Shown: positions 1-10,139 of the stretch, one piece after another
Layout of the letters: each line of letters starts with the position of its first letter
How positions within the stretch are numbered: the first letter of the stretch is position 1
Assembly: GCF_963082655.1 (NCBI RefSeq)
Contig: NC_081553.1
Coordinates: 154,171,441 to 154,235,440 of the forward strand
DNA: 64,000 bases
Reading direction: 5' to 3'
Source: Stomoxys calcitrans
Taxonomy: Eukaryota > Arthropoda > Insecta > Diptera > Muscidae
Translations under genes and position numbers: made by a program
The notes under the pieces: model-generated
What the model was told of the DNA's origin: nothing
Seen by the model: the letters and a program-made list of their open reading frames with translations, nothing else
Database searches by the model: none

Positions 1-350
1 TGCCTGAAATTTTGTACGACGGATCCTCTCATGACCATCAACATAAGTGTTTAGTATGGTCTGAATCGGTCTATAGCCCGATACAGCTCCCATATAAATC
101 GATCTCTCTATTTTACTCCGTGAGCCCCCAAAGGTCGCAATTCTTATTCGAATTGGCTGACATTTTACACAGGTCTCCAACATATAATTTAATTGTGGTC
201 TAAACCGGATCATATCTTGATATCGCTCTTATAGCAGAGCAAATCTTTTCTTATATCATTTTTTGCCTAAGAAGAGATGTCGGGAAAAGAACTCGACAAA
301 TGCGCTCCATGGTAGAGGGTATATAAGATTCGGCCCGGCCGAACTTAGCA
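1..350 (+). repeat. Fly dispersed repeat unit (family M)
   Basis: Contains the recurring cores of this window's commonest repeat: 'agctcccatataaatcgatc', 'ggtcgcaattcttattcg' and a GC-rich end 'cggcccggccgaacttagca' followed by 'cttttacttgttt'. The same modules recur at about 9.0-10.0, 24.9, 27.1-27.7, 28.1-28.5, 32.7-33.1, 35.4-35.9, 36.9-38.3, 40.3-40.7, 45.0, 49.3 and 52.1 kb. Confidence 0.6.
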
Positions 351-634
351 CGCTTTTACTTGTTTCATTTTCATTTTGGCCACCACTGAAGTAAGTGTAT
401 GTTACCGAACACATAAGTTATCTAATTTATTTAAAAGAATTAAAATATAATGTGCTTATATCCTTTTGAGCTCAAATATGGACGTGCTTCTTGGAACAAC
501 AGAAGGCGAGTGGGTATCAAATGTTTTGGAATCGATTAACAGGCATATTAAAATTACAATATCGGTATGGAGAGTGGGCTTGTGTAACTGCAATTTCGTC
601 TCGTATGCCTCCATGTTGGTAACCCATAAGGTCA
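351..634. other. No feature identified
   Basis: AT-rich sequence with short open frames in all three minus-strand phases between 456 and 720. They may be 3' UTR of the candidate exon at 635-831 or unrelated decayed coding sequence. I see no motif that decides. Confidence 0.3.
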
Positions 635-831
635 TTAATCGTAGCAAAAAGGGCGCTTCCGATGTCCCTTGCCAATTTCTGCACTTTTGGTTTTTTTACG
701 CATATGCTTCGGTATGACACGGAAAACTTCCGAGTCTATTTGCACTGGCATTGAGTTTTGTCTCATGGCGATCCATTTCATTTTGTTGTTTTCGATGTGC
801 TTGGCGCGTTTTGCTGCATCAGAAATATTTG
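635..831 (-). CDS. Possible terminal exon of the IQ-motif gene
   Basis: On the minus strand a long pyrimidine-rich tract ending TTTTCCTCATTCCAG is followed by a two-nucleotide split codon. Then come 64 open codons and TAA at 637-635. The phase matches the donor at 3569, so the join would keep frame. The peptide is basic and contains AKRAKHIENN and VFRVIPKHMRKKTKS. The second segment distantly recalls the PRHMRRRAMSH region of the RNase P subunit POP1, but the match is short and I do not rely on it. It could instead be an exon of another gene or a processed fragment, because other frames downstream (456-720) are also open for 60 or more codons. Intron sequence between 832 and 3569 is mostly dispersed repeat. 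Confidence 0.4.
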
Positions 832-1049
832 CTGGAATGAGGAAAATGTGAAATGAGAATTATTTGTGAACGTAATATAATTAAAAAAATATATATAACT
901 GTGGGCATTTGAGAAAACAACTTGTTTCGAAATAAGACAATTTTCCAGGATTTTCGTTATAAACGTATCTCTTGAAGGCATTTCTTTCTGTCTTACCAGG
1001 GTCTTTCTACCATTTCAGGTTCCAGAGTTATCTAATAGGTCAAATCAAC

Positions 1050-1490
1050 ACATCTACACTTTTTTGTGAAATTGCATATGACAAAAGAACATAAATCAAT
1101 TTAGCTGTCCGTTTTTCAAAAGATTCAAAAAAGTCCTTTTGACATAACTTATTTCAATGTACGGCCCTATTTTTTTTAACTAGTGCTTTTGACAAAACAA
1201 CATATTTCGATATATTCCCACTTTTTATTGAATGTCAGTTTCACGCAAAAAAACACGTTATTCGATATAGGATGGATGCACTTATTTCATCTTTGTTGCT
1301 TAAAATAAATGTGACAAGACAACATATTATTTTTAAATTTTTTCAAAACCGGTTAGTGCTGGAATTTGGAAACCTGGAGTAAAAAAAGCTTCTAGGACTA
1401 CTTTATCTAATTAGCTTTCCACATTTCCTTAAGTTCATTAACAAAAAGTTTTGTATGCTATTTTATGTGTTTTTTGCTATCCTGGGCTAC
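1050..1490 (+). repeat. Dispersed repeat R, copy 1
   Basis: The segment has recognisable partners in inverted orientation at about 6001-6287 plus 8786-8990 (interrupted by an RTE-like LINE) and a partial direct copy at about 13495-13700. Shared pieces include 'gtaaaaaaagcttc', 'actactttatc' and 'ttatgtgttttttgct'. No protein-coding content is seen, and the ends are not defined. It may be a non-autonomous DNA element. Confidence 0.5.
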
Positions 1491-3300
1491 GGGTCTCGTT
1501 AGACCGATAGGGACAACATGGGTATCGAATGAAAAATATTGGAGAGAAGAATACGAATATGGTATAAAAACTTGGGTTCAAGTATCCAAGGGGTCGCCCA
1601 AGCCCAAATCGGCTCCAAACAGACATATTGGACGTACATGTCAATATAGGACTGAAATGAAAAGTATTCGGGAGTAGACTACGAATATGACTTAAAAAAT
1701 GAGGTTCAAGTAATTGATGGTCCAGGTAATTGATTCCCGGTAAGATCGTCAAATGGAAATATTACTCGATCATAGCTTCATGAAACTCAAATGAAAGGCA
1801 TTTAAGAGCAGATTACGAATATGACATTAAATTTGTGTCCAAAAATCTAGGTGGTGCTTTAAGTCCAATAGGTTAGTTGACCCATTAAAACAATGGAAAA
1901 TCACCCAAAACCTACCAAATATATATAAAGACCAATCACTACAATATGGGACTCAAATGAAAGGTATTTAAGATTAGAAAACTTATCCGATAGCCAATTG
2001 TCGGACCAAGTGTTTGGGGGACCACCCCAACCCCCTAAACATCCCTATATCGGACGTATCTAGCGACCATGATAATATGGGACTCAAATGAAACGTATTT
2101 GCGAGTAAAATACGAATCTGATATTGAAATGTGGGACCAAGTTTCTGGGGTCCATCCCTTTCCCAAAGGGATAGAGTGTAGAGTACATATTTGGTATTTA
2201 AATGTGCGACCATGTGTTTGGGGCTGCTCCTTCCCAAAAACACCTCCAAACACGACAAATTTACGACCATACCAATATGAGGCTCAAATGCAAGGTCTTT
2301 GGGAGTAAAGCACGAATCGGATATCAATATTAAGGAAAAGTGTCTATGGGGCCACCCACCCATAACAACACCTCAACACCTCAATAGGACGTATTTGCAA
2401 TTTGGGGTTCAATTAAGAGGTGTTTAAGAGTAGAACACGAATCAAGCTCCACTCTCTTTAAGAGATAAGAGATATTGATAGTTTTTAGGACCGATACCCC
2501 ACAATTTAAATGAAAGGTATTTGAGATTAGAAAACAAAATTGATATGCAATTTCGATGCCAATATCAATAAAGGGTTTAAATAAAAAATGCTATTTGGGA
2601 GTAGAGCACGATGCTGATTTATTTTGAGGGACCACCCCATTCCCAAAAAAACAATGGGCAATACGTGGCTCTAAATGAAAGGTATTTGAGATTAGAAAAC
2701 GAATTTGATAACCAATTTTGGGGCCAAGTGTTGGGGTGACTCCTTAAAACAGTGGACAATATGTGGCTCTAAATGAAAGGTATTTGAGATTAGAAAACGA
2801 ATTTGATAAAAAAATTTTGGGGCCAAGTGTTGGGGTGACTCCTTAAACCAATGGCAATATGGGGTTTAAATAAATGGTATGGTATATTAGAGTAGAGCAC
2901 GATGCTGATATTTTTTCAGAGCTAAGTGTCTGGGGGACAATCTCATCTCCGAAAAAACCGCTAAATCGGACATACGTATTTACCGATCTTGGCAATATGG
3001 GACTCAAATGAAAGACATTTGGGAGTAGAGCACGAATGAAGTACATCTAACATCCAAACTAACTTCCAAACCCTAAAGCCGCCGAGCAAATTTAGGGACC
3101 AATAAAGACCATAAGGGATTTAGATAAAGGAATTTATATTGTTATATTTTTAGTCAAGCAATATACATATACTATTTTCGTAGCATGGCATTTGACTATA
3201 AGCTCTTTAATTGTCGAAAATAAATATACAAAGAATAATTTTGTTTCATATAAAGTAAAAGATGTCACAGGGGAGCGGGTCCGGTTCAGCTAGCCTCTGA
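1490..3300 (-). repeat. Degenerate tandem repeat family S with terminal module
   Basis: Repeated units of roughly 130-145 bp contain the minus-strand cores 'tcatttgagtcccatattg', 'ttggatatcagattcg' and 'ggccccccaaacacttgg'. The block ends near 3100-3300 with a module that reappears inverted at about 33165-33370, including the 'gcgggtccggttcagctag' motif. The plus-strand blocks at 28.5-29.7 and 32.1-35.2 kb belong to the same family. Confidence 0.6.
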
Positions 3301-3569
3301 ATGGCTGTAAAATTTTTGTATAATATGTAGTACCTATTCCGAGGCACAGATATTTTTTGAGAAGCGAAACGTTAACACGTTCGCTCCACTTAACGGTTAC
3401 TTCCAAATGCAGATAAAATATAAAACAAATATGTTCGTATATTAAAGGTAGTCATATATAGTTAATCAATTTGTCTATCTTAATTTAAACAGGAGATAAA
3501 CCACAATAAGGTATGCCGTTATGCAATTGTTTCAACCTGGGAATATTAAAAAAAATCCTTTTTAATTAC

Positions 3570-4889
3570 CTTTTGATATGCTATGCTGGTTTACATCTCT
3601 AGCATTAACGGAAACACAATTTTCGCTGTCATTGCTGGAACTATTACCCTCATCTGGCGTAGAATTGTTACGCAAAGCATCGCCTCTTTGCAACATGGAT
3701 CGTTTTTGAGCCAATGAACTCTCGGCACTTGTTGTTGAAAGTGAGACTCTTTTCGGAGGGTGAACAGTATTAAACTTTCCATGTTTTTCTCGATAATTTC
3801 TGTAAAACATTTGAATTCGTTTTGCAGCAGTTTCCTGTAGTAGATATTCCAGAGATTCACTAATTGCAGCATTGCCGAAGGAAGCTCCACTTTCATTAAG
3901 AATCACAGTGGATTTGCAATCGCTGGTACGACCCAAACGCTTTCTTGCCAAATAACCTCTGGCACCTGCCTGGATTTTAGTTACTGCTGATACTATTGTA
4001 GATTCTGTTTCGGTTGATGTATCACCATTGTCTATCAAAGCTGTGCGTACATTGAAGGAATCCAACGTACGTGTTTTGTCATCGATGGCGTTATTAACTT
4101 CACTTTTATCGAAGCAATCAGAGTCCGCTTCGGAAAGGGAATAGGCCATCATTTTGCGTCGAATATTTTCAGAAGTATCATCATCCAAAAAAAAGTTTTC
4201 GCTAGTCAATTGGTCGTCAGCTGGCTCAATATATCTAACGGAATCATCTATTGTGACGCTCTTCATGAGATTTTTTATATCTGAGTCCGTTGCAATTGTA
4301 TGCACCCGTTTCAATAAGCCTCTAATAGACAATTCATTGTAAGAGTCGTTTTGATTCTCAAAATTTAAATTTTCACCACCATCTTCACAGAGAATTATAT
4401 CGCTTTGTGCCGAACTTTCGCGTGAATCATTTGACTCCATTTTTCCAACGATAATGCCTTCTTCATCAGTATCCACGTTATTTTCGAAGTAAATAACAGA
4501 GTCCACCGACGAATCTTCGAAGGTATACTTCCTATATTCAAATTTGCTCGAAATTTTATGTGTAGACTCTTTGCGCTGTTGCATTTTCGCTATGGAGTTG
4601 TCCAGACCGTCCAATTTTTCATATTTTAATTTAAGACTATCGTCAGTTTCAGTTTCTGAAGAATTAGGGTCTCCATTCGCTATTTTTCCTGGCCTGTTGG
4701 CACAGCTTCGCTCTGCTTGGACAAAGTCTCTATGTATCTCTGCAATTTCTTCCGTATTTGGCGATTTTGCCCATAAATATTCACTAGACCTACCGGAAAA
4801 AGCGCGTTCGGATTCGAGAAATGAAGCAATCATTTTTTTATTGTGCTCCGACTTTCGTTCGACAATATTTGGTATGGTTTTGTCTTCAA
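3570..4889 (-). CDS. Downstream exon of the IQ-motif gene, two further IQ motifs
   Basis: A 1.32 kb open stretch follows a good acceptor (GTAATTTCAG) with two nucleotides of a split codon, matching the phase-1 end of the exon at 41013. The protein is again acidic and Ser/Asn-rich. Two more IQ motifs lie near its C-terminus: KIQAGARGYLARK (about residue 292 from the methionine at 4833) and RIQMFYRNYREK (about residue 343). It reaches AAAAG|GTAATT at 3570/3569. Either this is a donor leaving phase 1, or translation runs through to TAA at 3564-3562. No AATAAA is visible on this strand in the 150 bp beyond, which slightly favours splicing onward. Shared composition, the same motif type, strand, order and splice phase all support one gene with the 41-44 kb exon. 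The intervening 36 kb has no host coding signal that I could see. Confidence 0.8.
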
Positions 4890-4933
4890 CTGAAATTACA
4901 AAACGAAAACATATACATAAGTATGTTATTACA

Positions 4934-5434
4934 GATTAAGTGTGATGTCGAATAAATGAAGTTTAGTTATATATTAATTTTAAAGATTTTATACTCTGCT
5001 CCATAGGATGGGGGAATATTAACTTCTTCATTTCTTGTGTAACGTATAGAAAAATTGGAACCCCTTGGCATTCCAAGTCGATTAAATCATGTACGTCTGT
5101 CTTTCGAAGATGGGTACGTTTAGATATACCTAATCATACATAAACAACATATAAACCTATCACAATTCCTCATCATCTAGAGCGCGTGATGTTTTATTAT
5201 GACTTCCAACATCCATACATAGGCCCCTGGTTTGATTTTTTAAGCGTTTAGAAATAGACTTCGAAGCCTCAATTTCCATCTGTTTTGACTGACATTTTGT
5301 TCGTGAAGTACACTTGTGCAGTACAACATCCCACGCAGACAGACCCATAATAGATATAGCTCCATATTAGCCGATCCCCGTATTTGTCGTCTTGAACATC
5401 TATAAGCCTTAGTTTTCACTTAATTACGTGGGAA
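4934..5434. other. Short repeat scraps, otherwise unassigned
   Basis: A family M fragment ('tagatatagctccatattag') lies at about 5348-5420. A 62-codon minus-strand frame at 5160-5348 has no supporting splice site or homology that I can recognise. Nothing else is identified. Confidence 0.3.
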
Positions 5435-5592
5435 GCAATCGCCGAGTTCATAGCGCGCTCCAATTGCCAGTGCGGGGATCGTGGGTTCGATTCCCACCAG
5501 AGGCCTTGGTCTGTCGCAACTTGGGTATCACAATGGACTTAAAATTGTCTAAGTGAGTCTATAACCGAGCGTCACTCTAATCTAACCTACGT
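5435..5592 (+). mobile_element. tRNA-derived SINE-like element
   Basis: The sequence 'ggatcgtgggttcgattccc' (5477-5496) contains GGTTCGATTCC, an exact match to the Pol III B-box consensus GGTTCRANNCC. A plausible A-box region, 'atcgccgagttcatagc', lies about 35 bp upstream. The spacing and the tRNA-like head, followed by a non-tRNA tail, fit a tRNA-derived SINE. I see no intact acceptor stem and no poly-A, so this is unlikely to be a functional tRNA gene. Confidence 0.55.
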
Positions 5593-5811
5593 GGGGGTAC
5601 TCAAGATTCGGCCCGGCCTAACATATTACGCAAGAAGTACAAACAAATGCAAATTATTTCCATAAGTTTTGATTACCATTTCCAGTAAAACACTAAATTT
5701 TAATTTTTTAAACATAAAGGAATGAGCTTTAAAATAATTTTCTAAAATTTTCCTTCAAACTTCAATAATTCACTTGAAAAACATTTTTTGCTGAAGGGAA
5801 TTATTATACTA

Positions 5812-5988
5812 TTGGGTTGCCCAAAAAGTAATTGACAAATTTTTTCACAGCTTGTGATTTTGTAATTGCATTCTTTCTTCTGTCAGTTATCAGCTGTTAC
5901 TTTTAGCTTGCTTTAATAAAAAAGTATATTTGATTAAAGTTCATTCTAAGTTTTATTAAAAATGCATTTACTTTCTTTTAAAAAAAAC
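5812..5988 (+). mobile_element. Mariner-type MITE, truncated copy
   Basis: It begins TTGGGTTGCCCAAAAAGTAA after a TA dinucleotide. It shares its interior with the complete copies at 25893 and 54666. About 25 bp after the terminal inverted repeat are missing, and the right terminal repeat is lost, ending near 'cttttaaaaaaaacg'. Confidence 0.75.
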
Positions 5989-6000
5989 GACATACATATA

Positions 6001-6287
6001 TATCTCGAAAATACGAATTTTACGGGAGAGCGAAAAAAAACACACAAAATAGCGTACACAACTTTTTGTGAATCAATTTAGGCAAATATAGACTGGTAAT
6101 AAGATAAAGTAGTCTTTGAGCCTTTTTGCGCTATATCTCAAGATTCCAGCACTAATCGTTTATAAAAAAAAAGAATAATATATTGTTTATTTATATATAT
6201 CGTTTTGTCAAATTTATTTTAAGCAAGAAATTAGCGCATTCTATGTCGAATTATGTTTTTGTTTTTTTGGTGAAACTGACATTCAAT
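6001..6287 (-). repeat. Dispersed repeat R, inverted copy 2 (left part)
   Basis: Reverse-complement similarity to 1225-1490 and to 13495-13700 (for example 'gataaagtagtc' and 'acacacaaaatagcg'). The copy resumes at 8786-8990 on the far side of the RTE-like LINE. Its last ten bases, gacattcaat, are duplicated there. Confidence 0.6.
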
Positions 6288-6640
6288 TCGAGAGGAGAGT
6301 CTCAGTGAGGAGTCAGGTGGCACTGGCTCTTAATTAAATACTGAGTGCAAATGATACTCGAGATGACAAGGCGAGTTATTGACGCTTTCAAATAACCAAT
6401 GACTAACATCAGCGTGTGTTCCCAGGTTAGGGGCGGCTGGCGGCGAGCGTCGGATCTTGGGAGCAAGCGGCTCGCCACAACGAGGGATACATGTGTAATC
6501 CCACAAAACCCATGCGGTTGGGGCGCTGGGCCAGTAACCCGCCCCCGGAAAACGGAGAACTACTATGAGAAACAAAGGAATAGTATAAACGGACCACCTC
6601 CAACTTTGACGATCCACGCAAACGAAAAAAGGACCATGAT

Positions 6641-7235
6641 TTGCGGATCTGCACCTGGAATGTCCGCACTCTTTATAAAGAATGTGCAGTATACGCGCTG
6701 ACGGATGTATTAGAGAAGTACAAGGCAGATATTACCGCCTTACAAGAAGTGCGATGGACTGGGAATGGCGTCACAATAACACCAAACGGTGACGAACTAT
6801 ACATAGCTGCCATAACACGAGGCATGAATTTGGCTGTGGATTTGTGGTTAGTCGGAGACTGAAACACCTTGTCTCCAGCTTTATTACGGTGGATGAGAGG
6901 CTAGCCACAATTCGCATCAAAGCCAAATTCTTCAACATCAGCCTTATTTGTGCCCATGCCCCGACAGAAGACAACGACGAGCAGACCATGATATTTTCTA
7001 CGAGCGGCTAGAGAGAGAATATGACCGCTGCCCCACCCATGATATTAAAATCGTTCTGGGAGATTTTAATGCGAAGATAGGGAAGGAAGACATTTTTGGT
7101 CCAACAGTCGGAAAGATTAGCCTCCACGAATTAACGTCCATTAATGGGTTGAGGATGATAGATTTCGCCGCGACAAAAAACATGGTTGTTAGTAGCACCA
7201 GATTTCAACATAAAAATATTCACAAAGCCACATGA
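6641..7235 (+). pseudogene. AP-type endonuclease relic of RTE-like copy 1
   Basis: Frames across this stretch encode RICTWNVRTLY, DITALQEVRW and IVLGDFNAKIG, the N-terminal asparagine, catalytic glutamate and GDFN motifs of APE-type LINE endonucleases. The frame is broken between 6862 and 6948. The coding sequence then jumps from HKAT (7232) straight to a distal segment, where the sister copy has about 90 further residues. The relic is non-functional. Confidence 0.75.
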
Positions 7236-7274
7236 CCATATAGAACAACCCTGCAATCTGTAGCAACGCGCCAG

Positions 7275-8767
7275 ATGAAGGAGAGGTATTGGGAGAAAAG
7301 GAGAGAGGAGAAACGTCTATTCCGCAGAAAGAAAAAGAAAATGGAAGGACGTGAGTGTGAGCGAATTGAGCTGTACAGGTCTCAGAATGAAGTCCGGAAA
7401 TTCTACCAAAGAATTAAATATCAAATCGATGGCTTTGGTGGACACAAGAAAGGAGACAAGACGGAATGTGCCAACTACAGAGGAATAAGACTCCTCCCCA
7501 TTGCATACAAGATACTCCCGAGCGTACTGTGTGAAAGATTAAAACTTAAAGTCAATGAGATAATTGGGCCCTACAATGCGGCTTTAGACCAGGTAAATCC
7601 ACCCTGGACCAGATATTCACATTGCGCCAAATCCTGGAAAAGACCCGAGAAGGACAAATCAACACCTACCATCCCTTTGTTGACTATAAAGCCGCCTTCG
7701 GTACTCCTTTACGTTCAAAGGTATTTCAAGCCATGTCTGTGTTTGGTATCCCCGCAAAATTAATAGACTCTACAGGATGACACTTGCTGATACGCGTTTC
7801 TCAGTAAGAATGGAAAAGAATCTCTCCGAATCATTTAATACCAGACGAGGTTTCAGACAAGGAGACAGCCTATCGTGTGATCTCTTTAACATCATGCTGG
7901 AAAAGATTATACCAGATGCAGATGTGAATAGATATCACAAGAGAACACATGCTACTCGCCGATGCCGACGATATCGATATCAAAGGTCGGTCACTGAAAG
8001 TAGTAACTGCAGCCTTTGAAAGAATCGAAAGAGAGTCAGTATAAATGGGTCTGGCTGTAAAGGGAGATAAGACGAAATGGATGGTTTCAGCTTCCAAAAA
8101 GCCTTGCACATCCGAGCAGATAAAGAAATGGAGAAAGTTGGGAACCACAACTTTGAGACAGTCAGTAACATTATCTACATCGGCACCGCCGTAACCGAAA
8201 CGAATTACACCAGTTTTGAGATTAAGCGAAGAATAATACTGGCAAACAGATGCTACTTTGGACTAAGTAAGCAGTTTAAAAACAATGCCACCTCTCGACA
8301 GACGAAGACTATACTTTACAAGACAATGATACTACCCGTGCTGTTATATGGTTCTGAAGCATGGGTACTTGTGAAAGCAGATGAGGCAGTGCTTTTGAGT
8401 ATTTGAGGGAAAGATTCTTCGTAAAATATATGGACCAGTTTGCGTCAACGGAGAATATAGGCGACGTATGAACCAAGAGCTATATGAGCTGTATGACGAC
8501 GATAGCATAGTTACACGCATCAAAATACAACGGCTGCGTTGGCTAGGTCATGTTGTCAGAATGGATGAAGAGGCTCCAGCAAAGAAGTCTTTTGAAAGCA
8601 AACACGGTGGTACACGCAAATCGGGAAGACCAAAAGCCCGATGGAAAGATCAAGTTGTGAGAGACACCTCGAAACTTAGTGTCAGAGATTTTAGAATGAG
8701 CGCAGAAGATCGAGGCGCTTGGAACGCTATTCTACGTTCGGCTAGTGGAAAAAATATTCTGTCATAG
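7275..8767 (+). pseudogene. Reverse transcriptase and C-terminal relic of RTE-like copy 1
   Basis: Fragments read ANYRGIRLLPIAYKI, FRQGDSLSCDLFN, VLLYGSEAWVL and RLRWLGHVVRMDEEAP ... GRPKARWKDQV. These are RT motifs and the GRPK-containing C-terminal region typical of this LINE group. The catalytic ADD box falls in a frameshifted stretch near 7960, and stops lie at about 7764, 8020 and 8406. The copy is clearly dead. The C-terminal 99 residues are the best preserved. Confidence 0.75.
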
Positions 8768-8785
8768 CCAATTAAAGTAAGTAAA

Positions 8786-8995
8786 GACATTCAATATAAA
8801 AGTGGAAATAAATTGAACTATGTTGTTTTGCTAAAAGCACTCTTTGAAAAAATTCGAGGCATACAATGAAATAAGTTGTTTTGTTTAACGGACTTTTTTG
8901 AATCGCTTGAAAATCGGGCAACTAATTTGATTTAACTTTTTCGTTTGTTTCTCTTTCGAGACGAGCTTTTCTTATATGCAATTTCAAAACAAGTA
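8786..8995 (-). repeat. Dispersed repeat R, inverted copy 2 (right part)
   Basis: Continues the repeat R copy interrupted at 6287. 'ttgttttgctaaaagcact' and 'gaaataagttgtttt' match the reverse complement of about 1060-1225. Confidence 0.6.
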
Positions 8996-10080
8996 AGGAC
9001 GGGCTAAAGTCGGGCGAAGCCGATCTTTTGACTCCCCACACCACATCGGATATGCAGGCTAAGTCGTCGAATTTAAAAATTGTTTATATGTGATATGTAT
9101 AATTTCAATCAAAATCCGTACATATTGTAGGAGCCATACAGTAAATCGTTGTGCAAATTATTTAGAAGATCGATTGATAAATGCGTTAGCAAAGCCCTTA
9201 AAAGTGAAAATCGGGAGATTCAAATTTCTATGAAATTCATCTGTCACGAGAAACTTAATATTGCCGAATTGTGAAATTAAATATTGCCGAATATTGACAA
9301 ATTCATAAATTATTGAGTATTATTCAAAATCGGATAAAAAAATATGTATAGGAGCTATATCTAAATCTGAACTGATTTCTATTAAATTCAATAGCAATAC
9401 CGGAAGTCATATGGGACTTTGTGCCAGTCTTCGCGGGAATCGGCAAATGACCAAATAATTGCAATACTAGTCAAAATGGGACGAACATATTTATGGGAGC
9501 TAACACTTAATCTGAACCGATTTCTACGAAATACACTAATAATGTCGAGACTTATTAGAGATTCCCTCGTGCAAAATATCTTTATCTATATCTAAATTTG
9601 AATCGATTTCTATAAAACTCACCAATATTATCGAGACTTTTAAGAGATTCCCTCGTTTATAATTTAGTGCGAACCTGTTCAGAAATGACGATATAATTAC
9701 AATTTTAGTCCAAATCGAACGAACAAATATATGGCAGCTATATCCAAATCTGAACCGATTTTATCCAATTTCAATAGGCTTCAACTCTAGGCCCAAGAAA
9801 ACGCTTGTGCAAAATTTTAAGGCGATCGGATGAAAATTGCGACTTATACTTTGTACACAAATTAACATGGACAGACAGACGGACATTTCTAAATCGAATC
9901 AGAAAGTGATTCTGAGTCGATCGGTATGCTTATCAATGGGTCTATCTCTCTTCCTTCTGGATGTCACTAAGTTATAATACCCTGTACGATAGTAGTGGTG
10001 TAGGGTATACAAATATTGAAGTACGCTTTGGGTTCCCGCCAAACAACAACCCATCTGATACAAATAAACAGCCAGGCCCA
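8996..10080 (+). repeat. Family M-related repeat block
   Basis: Degenerate repeats contain 'atctaaatctgaaccgattt', 'ggagctatatc' and an end module 'cagacagacggacatt' followed by 'gtcgatcggtatgcttatc'. The end module recurs inverted at about 52090-52330. Confidence 0.55.
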
Positions 10081-10139
10081 ATCGATTTGCACTGCTTAAA
10101 ATAATTACTGAAATGGATATGATCTTAGCTCAGACCTAA

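Larger units (their letters stand above)
6288..8785 (+). mobile_element. RTE-like non-LTR retrotransposon copy 1, internally deleted
   Basis: The element is flanked by a 10-bp target duplication, gacattcaat (6278-6287 and 8786-8795). It interrupts repeat R, so both borders are well placed. It starts with a GC-rich 5' UTR, then endonuclease (6640-7235), reverse transcriptase (7450-8400) and a C-terminal domain (8468-8767), and ends in a short (AAGT)-like tail. Compared with the copy at 29.7-32.1 kb it lacks the 3' end of the endonuclease and the segment before RT. Its 2.5 kb is short for a LINE. Clade is uncertain: the endonuclease resembles craniofacial-development-protein-2/RTE type. Confidence 0.75.

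Noticed and set aside
466..717. Plus-strand 83-codon frame and overlapping minus-strand frames at 456-720
   Set aside because: They overlap or follow the candidate exon at 635-831 in other frames and carry no motif. They are treated as chance or untranslated sequence.
5160..5348. 62-codon minus-strand open frame between the IQ exon and a family M fragment
   Set aside because: No convincing acceptor or donor, no recognisable motif, and its start abuts repeat sequence. It cannot be placed in phase between the 41013 and 4889 ends.
5435..5592. Functional tRNA gene
   Set aside because: The B box is perfect, but the acceptor stem does not close and a long non-tRNA tail follows. A SINE fits better.
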